Shown piece by piece: positions 56,937 to 64,000 of a stretch of 64,000 nucleotides of DNA (positions within the stretch are counted from its first letter, which is position 1; each line of letters starts with the position of its first letter). The position numbers and the translations under genes were made by a program. Where the stretch lies: the NCBI GenBank assembly GCA_016703065.1, contig JADJCU010000001.1, forward strand, positions 372,001-436,000, in the 5' to 3' direction. Source of the stretch: a bacterium. Its GTDB lineage: Bacteria; Electryoneota; RPQS01. The notes below the pieces were generated by a model. That model ran no database searches, was not told the DNA's origin, and worked only from the letters and a program-made list of their open reading frames with translations.

Positions 56937-59407
56937 TTAAGGTGTCGTGGCGATAACTTGGTAGAAACCAATATCGCCGGATTGGACGCCGTTGACATGC
57001 ATATATGTAGTGTCTGTTGTTGTGCCGAGAAGAGTGTAAGGACCTTCGGAGGTCCCGGCGCGATAAACTTCGTATTGCGTCGCACCGGGAAGATTGCCAT
57101 TGGCCGCCCAAGTGAGGTGCAGGTCATTGCCCGACGAGCTAATAACCAAATCGGGGGTGATCGGCAGGCGTTCGCCATATAACCCCATGCCTGCGGTAAT
57201 CGCCTCGTCCCAGAGCGCCGTAAACGTCCACCAATTTGTCAATGTGGTTGAGTTGTACGGAATCGTATTGGCAAAGCCCGGCATGCTCTGCATCCAGAAG
57301 ATGTACCACTGGCTCTCCTCGCGCTGGCCGAAGTTCCACTCGCCGTACGGCCACGCGTAAGGATGGTCACCCCAGGTGTGATAGTTAACCGCCGTGGTGG
57401 GCCCACCCGCAGGTGTCCAGTCGCGGATATCACTTTGTACGGTGGCCGGATTCAGATAGTCGTAATGACCAAACGTATTGGGCGGAATGTGGGTATTGCC
57501 ACAGCGCCCGAGAATCGTCTGGCCCGATGCGTTCTGCCCCGAGAATTGATGCCAGAAGAGATTTGCGTTCCCGTCCTGCAGCCAATTGACATGACTCAGA
57601 ATCGCCTCGAGCTGATGGCCATGATTGTGTACCGCTTCGGCCTGCGACCGCGTGAAGTTGTAGTTGTACAGGACGTAGGTGTGGTCATAGATCGGCAGGT
57701 CATCGAGACGGTAGCTGTTGGAGATATCGCCCGTCGTGGGACTTGACATATTCGATTCGACCGGATAGAGACTGCCGTGATGGTAGCCCCACAGCCAGAC
57801 TTCCTTGACACCGAGATCGTTTACCCAATGTCCGGCATCGTGGCGCGTTAGTACTTGACGATAGTCGGGCTGGTGATTCTCGGGCGTGCCGGGACCGGCG
57901 GGGAGCGGCTCGAAGACGGTGAGGTGTCCGAGCACGCGATAGCCGAGCGAGGGGCGCGCATCAGGATTGTCGTAGCCGCGGAATTTAGAGCCTTCTTCGA
58001 GCATAAATTTCGAGCGGATGCTCAGCGTTTCGATGTAGTCACGCATCTCGGCAAGCGAACTGCTCGTTCCGGCGATCGCGGGATCAAGAGTTATTCCGTC
58101 GATGGTCGGCAAATATGAGATGATGAGCACGGGCATTTCGTACTCAGCATTGGCCGCAGGCGCGATCAGGAAGGGATCGAGCGTCTCCCATACGGGCGGC
58201 AACGGCGGCGCCGTGACGTCAATGACGATTTCAGCTTCGTGACATTGATAGGTTGCCGTGACCATTGACGTTCCGGCGGCAAGGGCTTCAACTTTGCCTT
58301 CAACCGACACGCTTGCGACAGCGGGATTCGAGCTTAACCACGCTGCAAGCGTCGCGGGAAGAGTGCGCGTGCCCACATCGGTCAGTGCAGTGAGCGTGGG
58401 CGTCGTGCTCCACGTCGGGTACATTTGCAGCGTGTCCGGATCGGCGGTAAGCGAGAGAATGAAAAGACCATTGATATAGGATTGTGCGATTTCCTGTTCA
58501 GTGCGAGCGGTGTTGCTGATGCGCAGTTCGTCGACCTGAGCGCGCAGATAGCTGCCTGTGCCTTCGCCGCCAATCTGGAACGTCGTTGCTGTGATATTCG
58601 GCAAGGTGATCGAAACGGGATTCTGGTTGATCAGGCTGCCATCAACGAAGACCTTCATGGCGGAAGCATCCCACGTGAAGGCCACATGATGCCATTGATT
58701 CGCAAGCCATGATCCGATATTGGTGCTCACGCCCTGTTCGGGGAGGCCTCCGGCAGAGTAGCGATTCAAGATGATGCGGAGGTTGTTTGCGCCGTCCTTC
58801 GCCATGAGAATGCCGCCACCGGCACCCCACACCAGAATACTATGTGTCGTATTATCGTTGCCATTCCATTCGGGTTTCAGCCAGCACTCCAGCGTACCTT
58901 GCCCCGCCGTGATGTTGGCGGCGGAATTGAAGCGAAGCTGGTCGCCGGTGCTCAATAGTGCTCCTTCAGAGAAGCGCGCGGCAGAATAGGTGATTCCGGT
59001 TGCCTGCGTCGGGACTTCTCCCGCAGCACCATTGGGTGAGTTGTTGAAATGCAGAAGCAGCGTCGTGTTAGCATCTACGATCAATTCTTGCGTAGATGAG
59101 TTGCAGCCACAGCCGAGGCAAACTTGCGACGAGTCCCACGTGCCGCCAAGTCCGTCGCATTCCAATTCGGTTACATTCGCGCAGGAATCGCCGGAGGCGT
59201 AGCAACAGCGACCGGTGGTTGTCGATACGGGCTCGCGGTAGTAGACCATTGTGAATGTATCATTCATGTCGCCACCGCAATGCAGGTCTTGACTACCGGT
59301 GTAAGGTTCAAGAGCGACATAGTAGGTTCCGGTCACGGGGCAGGTCCACATGAAGTCGTTGGGCGCATAGCCGCATTCGCCGGGGCCGTCTTCCCAGACA
59401 AAGCACG
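56937..59407 (-). CDS. C-terminal segment of frameshifted giant protein: LamG, BIG2 and an unnamed conserved-looking domain
   Basis: The segment opens with the end of a beta-sandwich (DFMWTCPVTGTYYVALEPY). A LamG/concanavalin-like domain follows (about 115-320 of this segment: TLLLHFNNSPNGAAGE, WHHVAFTWDASAMKVFVDGS, VDELRISNTARTEQEIAQSY). Next is a BIG2 domain (SSNPAVASVSVEGKVEALAA). Residues about 420-740 form a compact domain with many His, Trp and Tyr: VKEVWLWGYHHGSLYPVESN, AEAVHNHGHQLEAILSHVNW, FWHQFSGQNASG and VNYHTWGDHPYAWP. I cannot assign it to a family. An FN3-like end (YEVYRAGTSEGPYTLLG) closes the protein. The start of this frame (MRVATCFVWED) is not a real start: it continues the preceding segment. 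Confidence 0.75.
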
Positions 59408-59742
59408 TTGCAACCCGCATCGAGAATTAACAGGTCGGGATCGCCGGTATGGAAACTTGACTGGCCTGCACAGGGCGCCTGTGAGCAGAGATCCCAATGA
59501 AACACTTCACCGGCCAGCGCGCTAAACTCAGCGATCCACTTGCCGCCGTTGATTAGGGAGCCTTCGATGGACGCGCCGCACGAGCTTTCCGAAATGGTCC
59601 CGAGGTTCGCATCGACGGGAGTGCAGGCCGAACATGGACGAGGACCGGAATATGAGAGAACGTTGGCGCAGTCGATTGTCCGGAAATAGACGCGATCGGC
59701 AACGTACGCAATACTATCGGCAACCATGACGGCAGGCGACGC
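59403..59742 (-). CDS. middle segment of the frameshifted giant LVIVD protein
   Basis: This frame continues from the end of the propeller: SPAVMVADSIAYVADRVYFR, then a cysteine-rich beta-sandwich stretch (SESSCGASIEGSLINGGKWI, VFHWDLCSQAPCAGQSSFHT, DPDLLILDAGCN). It runs logically into CFVWEDGPGECGYAPNDF of the next segment. Both junctions (near 59738 and 59407) are each repaired by dropping one base. The sandwich resembles bacterial pre-peptidase C-terminal domains, as a tentative comparison only. Confidence 0.65.
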
Positions 59743-61486
59743 CACTGGCCGTGTAGTTGCCAACTTCTGTGACGGCCAACGGATTGGAGACATCATAGGC
59801 ATGTAAACCATGCTCTGATGCGGCCACGAACAAGAAGTTGCCAACCAGAGTCAAATCGCGTGTCCAGGATATCGAGAAGGTGGTTGCTTGAAATGGCAAC
59901 AACGGATCCGTGATATCGATGACCTGAACAACGTGCCCCGTGGCGACGAATGCGTAGTTGTCTTTGAACGCAATAGCCTGCGCATTGTCGCCGCCAACAA
60001 AGCTCACTTCAACAGGCACTGCGGGATTGGAAATGTCGAGAATTCGCAAATCGGCGTAGCCGTCGCACACGTACGCATAGGTCCCACGAATCTCCACGTC
60101 TTGCGCCCAGTCCGGTGTATCGTAACTGGCAATCAGAGTTGGCGACGATGGAGTCGTGACGTCGAGAATGTGCAAACCACCTGGCCCGTCGCAGAGATAG
60201 GCCGTGCTTCCAACGACGGTAACATCCGTCGCGGGACCGGGCGAATCAAACTGGCCGATCAGTGACGGCGCCGAGGGATTGGTCATATCATATATGAGGA
60301 GGCCCGATCCTTCGGAAGCGATGTAGGCGTAGCTACCGACGAAGTCGCATCCGCTTGAGGGTTCAAGGGCAGGGACATTTGTCAGGACGACCGGGCTGGA
60401 CGGATTGGTGATATCAAGAACGCGCCAACCGAGCTGACGGTTGGCAACAATTGCGATATTTCCTTGCACCGCTATGTCCTGACCGTTGACGTGAGTGCCG
60501 ACCATGGAAACAACGGCGGGAGCGAGCGGCTCAGAGATGTCTGCGATGCAAAGTCCGCCATCCGATGCCGCGACATAAGCAACGTCTCCGCTCAGGGCGA
60601 TTGCCGATGCGCTGCCGTTGGTACCGACGTACAGTTCGTGCTGTGGATGCTGTGGATCGGAGAGATCCAGAACCCGAATCACGCCCCAGTAATCTGAAAC
60701 GAAAGCGTATGATCCACTTAGTGCAATCTCGCTGGGGTTGGCCTGCATGTCACATGAGTCAATCAGAACCGGGCTGGACGGAACGCTGATGTCGACCACG
60801 AAGACCGTACCTCGAGCTGCAACATAGGCGAGAGTGCCGCTCAGCTCCACATCCACTGTTCGCGTGCCGGGAAACGGTACGACACTGAGAACCGTTGGCG
60901 CAGCTGGATTTGCGATGTTGAGCACACGCATGCCCTCCCAGCCGTCCGCCACAAAAGCGGTCGTGCCCGAGATTTCAATATCGTTACATTCGTTTGGTGT
61001 ATCATGATAGCCAATTTCAACCGGGACAGCGGAATTGGCGACATTGATGATTCGAACACCTGCGCCCCATGCAGCAACGTAGGCGACATCTTGAATCGGG
61101 TCGAGCGTGACGTCGTAGGCTTGACTCGTGAACACGAACGTGCTCACTTCCACAGGATCGGACGGAGTCGACACATCAATGATGCGCAGACCGGCGAAGC
61201 CGTCCGCGAGATAGACGTAGTTGCCCCGCACGGCCAGACCCCACGCCGTCTCTCTTGAATCCAAATGGCCTACCTCGAGCGGCGATGACGGCGTGCTGAT
61301 GTCGACGACCCAGAGGCCAGCCTGATAATCCGCTACATAGGCGTAACTGCCGCTTACTTCGACATCAACCGAGCGGTCCCACCACGGCCCCATCGACCAC
61401 AATTGGGTCATGTTCCATCCGGGTTGGGCAAATGCAAATGATTGAACTATCAATAAGGTAAGACAAGATATCAACAGCTTCTTCAT
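59735..61486 (-). CDS. LVIVD-repeat propeller, N-terminal segment of a frameshifted 1515-residue secreted protein
   Basis: The segment begins with a signal peptide (MKKLLISCLTLLIVQSFAFA) and consists of about thirteen LVIVD repeats of roughly 42 residues (VDVEVSGSYAYVADYQAGLW, VVDISTPSSPLEVGHLDS, and so on). These form one or two beta-propellers. The frame fails at SGVACRHGCR and the story continues in the next frame. With both breaks repaired, 61486-56937 encodes 1515 residues. There is no T9SS tail at the end. The propeller is close in type to that of the C13-like peptidase gene at 41094. Its role is unknown, probably adhesion or ligand binding at the surface. Confidence 0.85.
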
Positions 61487-61885
61487 AGTGGTTCCTGTGA
61501 AAAATATTTAGCAGACTGAAAAACGTGTTGTATGTGCTGACGTGTTCATCGCGCGAATGGGGTATGCTCGCAATATGATATGCAGATATTGGTATGAAGT
61601 CAATGGGAGGGGCTGAGCGCTTCATTTACAATTGTGCCGCCTTAAGCTGGCAGTGAGTGGGTGCTGTCCACGCAGACGATCCACGTATCTTTGCGACGCC
61701 AATCGCTTCGAACTACTTAGTTTTGACGGAGCAAACGTTGTAGAGAGAATCGAATCTGTTAGAAATGGATGAGGGTTTTGGCAGATGCCAAGACGTAACG
61801 GACGCATGTGAAGGACGAACAGGTCCAATTGACCAGCCCGCCCAGTAACGGTCCATCCTTCACATGTTTGATTCAGTTGCATTGT
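61487..61885. other. intergenic region with an 11-bp inverted repeat
   Basis: No convincing gene is seen. CATGTGAAGGA (61805-61815) and TCCTTCACATG (61856-61866) are exact complements with about 40 bases between them. The pair lies 20-80 bases downstream of the minus-strand gene 61886-62449. It could end that transcript, though no T-run is present, or bind a regulator. The promoter of the LVIVD gene should lie near 61490-61620. Confidence 0.5.
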
Positions 61886-62449
61886 TCACTCTTCCTTCGG
61901 TTTTGACCAGAGCCAACCGAGCTGCAGGCCCAACATGTATCCGCCAAAAGAGTCTGCAGCATTTAGATTCCCATAAACCTCGGCTGTTAGACCAAGAACT
62001 GGCAGAGGTTGGAGCGAAGCTTGAACGGATACTGGCACGCCCACAGTGTTCACGCTCTCGACTTGCAGATCATTGACGACAGCACCACTGACATAGGCCA
62101 GTCCGGCCGAGGCGGTTCCCGAGAAGATCGACTTTCGGAAGCGGTATCCGTAGAGCACGCCCCATTCGCCGACACCATGTGCTTCGATGAACTCGCCGTC
62201 TTCGGCATGAGCTTCCGCACCAAATGAATAGAGGTTGCGCAGAGTGATTATGCGGTCATTTGAAGCGAGATTGAGATTCCAGGCAAATGCGCCAGAAACC
62301 TCCTCTGTTTGCTTCGAAGCTCCGCCGCCTAACCCGAGCCAGAAGTAGCGCGGTGATTCTGGAAACAGCGAGAACGCCTTGGACTGCCCTGGAGCCAGAG
62401 CCAGGACGGCAAACAGAACGAGCGGGACGATTAATGATGTGCGTATCAT
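61886..62449 (-). CDS. small outer-membrane beta-barrel protein, unknown function
   Basis: ATG 62449 is fixed by AGGAGA (62457-62462) seven bases upstream and a signal peptide (LIVPLVLFAVLALAPGQSKA). The longer open frame to 62611 is not used. The mature part of about 160 residues alternates strands (YFWLGLGGGASKQ, WGVLYGYRFRKSIFSGTASA, GLTAEVYGNLNAADSFGGYM, LGLQLGWLW) as in an 8-stranded barrel. I recognise no family. It lies 65 bases after the lipoprotein gene on the same strand and may share its transcript. Confidence 0.65.
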   Translation of the reverse strand: MIRTSLIVPLVLFAVLALAPGQSKAFSLFPESPRYFWLGLGGGASKQTEEVSGAFAWNLNLASNDRIITLRNLYSFGAEAHAEDGEFIEAHGVGEWGVLYGYRFRKSIFSGTASAGLAYVSGAVVNDLQVESVNTVGVPVSVQASLQPLPVLGLTAEVYGNLNAADSFGGYMLGLQLGWLWSKPKEE

Positions 62450-62514
62450 GTGAGTTTCTCCTGATAACTGTGGATTGAAATCATATCTGTTGTTGAGTTT
62501 CGTTCGTAACGTCG

Positions 62515-63057
62515 TCAATGCGTCCCATCGAGGTGGACATTCCCCCAACACCATTCCTGCTCTCCTCTGACGCCCATGAATGATCCTGAGAGACCATTCT
62601 CTCCGTTGCAAGCGATCGAGCTGAGTCCTTGGGCGACGAGGGTGTCGGGCATGGCGGCAGAAAGCAGGGAGTCGTCGACGACAGACATGTACAAGTAACC
62701 TTCATAATAGAGCGAAGTCCAAGCGCTCGCTTCGCAGCGCATTCTATAGGTTGCATTGGGATTGCCGGGAGCATGTACGGTGCGCGTGCCAACCCCCGAC
62801 CACCCGTCCACGAGAAGTCCTGAATCATCGTAAACCGAGGTATCCGACCAAGTAAACTCGAGGGTCTGATTCCAGAGCGTGTCGGATCCATACGCGTTAC
62901 TTGCCGTATTGTACGACACGGTTCCTTGCAGCCACGCGGGCGGCTGCTGCCACGAGCATCCTGGATCACCACCTGTCGCTGTATCGTCGTTATCGCAGCC
63001 GCAGGAAAGAACAAGCGACAGGCACGCGATTAGGGTAGTGGTTGTGAAGTGTTTCAT
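62515..63057 (-). CDS. small lipoprotein, unknown function
   Basis: This gene of 180 codons encodes a lipoprotein signal (LIACLSLVLSCGC) followed by an acidic stretch and a beta-rich domain (WLQGTVSYNTASNAYGSDTL, YRMRCEASAWTSLYYEGYLY, GSFMGVRGEQEWCWGNVHLD). Four later cysteines could form disulfides. ATG 63057 is chosen because GAGGAG (63064-63069) lies 6 bases upstream; the ATG at 63063 touches that site. No family is recognised. Confidence 0.65.
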   Translation of the reverse strand: MKHFTTTTLIACLSLVLSCGCDNDDTATGGDPGCSWQQPPAWLQGTVSYNTASNAYGSDTLWNQTLEFTWSDTSVYDDSGLLVDGWSGVGTRTVHAPGNPNATYRMRCEASAWTSLYYEGYLYMSVVDDSLLSAAMPDTLVAQGLSSIACNGENGLSGSFMGVRGEQEWCWGNVHLDGTH

Positions 63058-63227
63058 GATCATCTCCTCTACATTGCTTGTTTGGGACGGGCCTGAGTGC
63101 GCTTGACGAGCGACCTGAATTCCCGGCGCGCGCCGGACTCGTCTATGTTATCTGACCGGTCGCCGGGTTCTTACTTTGCGATTGCACTCTACACATAGCG
63201 GCCAAAGTCGATGACTTGTGGCCAAAC

Positions 63228-63260
63228 GAAAAGCGCGTAGTCATTGACCACGCGCTTTTC
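63228..63260 (-). terminator. intrinsic terminator after the edge gene
   Basis: GAAAAGCGCG (63228-63237) pairs perfectly with CGCGCTTTTC (63251-63260), with more pairing toward the loop (GTCA/TGAC). It lies 26 bases beyond the end of the minus-strand gene at 63286. Confidence 0.8.
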
Positions 63261-63285
63261 CCGTTCGCTTAAATCTCGGAGATGA

Positions 63286-64000
63286 TTAGGGGGCCTGCTG
63301 CTCAGCGGCGAGAGAATCGAGGAAGGGGATCCACTTTTCCGCAAAGGCGCGGCGATTGCTTTCAGGTACGTCGTATTGACCGAGAATTCGTCGGGCGGTC
63401 CCATAGTGACCGGCGGCAGCTGCAGCCCGCGCCGCATAGACATCTGCATCGATACGCTCGTCCTCAGAGCGGGCAACATTCTGGGCCCGCAGGAAACAAG
63501 CATATGCGGAGTCCGGCTGCGCAAGCAGAAATGCGCCGCCGCGCAGCATTTGTGCGGCGAATCCAGCTTGGGATTCGTTCATTGGGATTGACGTTCGATC
63601 CAATACGGCCGCGAAGTCGCCCGCCGCGTATCTCTCGATCAGAGCGGTCAACGCGGTATCACTGCTCATCGCTCGCGAAACACCGATCACGCCGATCAAT
63701 GCCGCGGGACTACCGCGAAACTCCTCGATGCGATGCGTCTTGTTCTTGCCGTCCGTGTGAGCTATGTCCGGGCTGTCGGCCGACCTGAACTGGAAGATAA
63801 TCAGCAGAATTGCCGCCAACCCTGCGGCCGGCGCAAGCAACCACTTCAGCCAGTTCGTGGGTTGCGTTCCAAAATGAGCCGACTCTTGTATGGATTTCTC
63901 AAGGCTGTTTCTCGTTCTGACCAAGTGTGCCCGGCGATCCAACAGTGAGTCATAGTCCTGCTTTTCTCTCCGCGCTTTCTTCTCAAATGACGCACGCTGT
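63286..64000 (-). CDS. membrane-anchored protein with cytoplasmic coil and periplasmic helical domain, 5' end outside the window
   Basis: The frame is open from its stop at 63286 to the window edge, so its start lies beyond 64000. The visible part holds a charged helical stretch (SFEKKARREKQDYDSLLDRR), a membrane segment (WLLAPAAGLAAILLIIFQF), then about 155 helical residues rich in Ala (ALIERYAAGDFAAVLDRTSI, ARAAAAAGHYGTARRILGQY) resembling TPR-like repeats. Anti-sigma factors and gliding/secretion accessory proteins can have this topology, but I cannot assign one. A terminator follows. Confidence 0.7.
   Translation of the reverse strand, partial: QRASFEKKARREKQDYDSLLDRRAHLVRTRNSLEKSIQESAHFGTQPTNWLKWLLAPAAGLAAILLIIFQFRSADSPDIAHTDGKNKTHRIEEFRGSPAALIGVIGVSRAMSSDTALTALIERYAAGDFAAVLDRTSIPMNESQAGFAAQMLRGGAFLLAQPDSAYACFLRAQNVARSEDERIDADVYAARAAAAAGHYGTARRILGQYDVPESNRRAFAEKWIPFLDSLAAEQQAP

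Overview
The window looks like a chromosomal piece of a Gram-negative bacterium of the Fibrobacteres-Chlorobi-Bacteroidetes (FCB) superphylum, probably an uncultured lineage assembled from metagenomic data. The main evidence is the type IX secretion (T9SS) type A C-terminal sorting domain with its 'YPNPFNP' motif on four very large secreted proteins. Lipoproteins, TolC/RND genes and a PorV-like barrel end support an outer membrane. There is no SusC/SusD pair, so an ordinary Bacteroides-type starch locus is absent. At least six single-base frame breaks in conserved genes suggest residual assembly errors. I saw no rRNA, tRNA, CRISPR array or transposase.

Region 1 (1-21.4 kb, plus strand) is an alpha-glucan acquisition locus. 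It holds an outer-membrane barrel end, a T9SS-sorted three-module carbohydrate-binding protein, a T9SS-sorted GH13 amylase, a secreted GH133 debranching enzyme (frameshifted), and a MalK-type ATPase. These are followed by a secreted GH57 enzyme with a CBM20-like tail, a MalE-type lipoprotein, MalF/MalG permeases, a second large GH57-like protein and a secreted binding-module protein. Two clusters of palindromic repeats (130-475 and 2204-2726) begin exactly after stop codons.

Region 2 (21.4-30.0 kb, minus strand) continues the same job: a GH13 lipoprotein coupled to a GH57/GH119-like secreted enzyme, and a GH31 alpha-glucosidase coupled to a sodium:solute symporter. Together the two regions could cut branched glucan outside the cell, trim it in the periplasm, import maltodextrins by ABC transport and import glucose by symport.

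Region 3 (30-40.3 kb) holds secreted proteins: an Asp-box propeller, two small cohesin-like proteins, and a 1895-residue beta-helix/dockerin-like/cohesin T9SS protein whose signal peptide is hidden by a frameshift. A methyl-accepting chemotaxis fragment lies among them.

Region 4 (41-50 kb, plus strand) is a signalling unit: a T9SS-sorted LVIVD-propeller protein with a C13-like cysteine peptidase domain, a propeller/Y_Y_Y histidine kinase, an NtrC-type sigma-54 activator, a clear sigma-54 promoter, a small secreted protein and a stand-alone Fis-type HTH protein.

Region 5 (50.1-56.7 kb, minus strand) is an efflux operon, tolC - adaptor - RND pump - DUF2892 - PII-like - ArsR. A consensus promoter and an overlapping palindrome sit upstream of tolC.

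Region 6 (56.9-64 kb, minus strand) holds a frameshifted 1515-residue LVIVD/LamG/BIG2 protein ending in a conserved domain I cannot name, two small envelope proteins, and a membrane-anchored protein running off the window edge.
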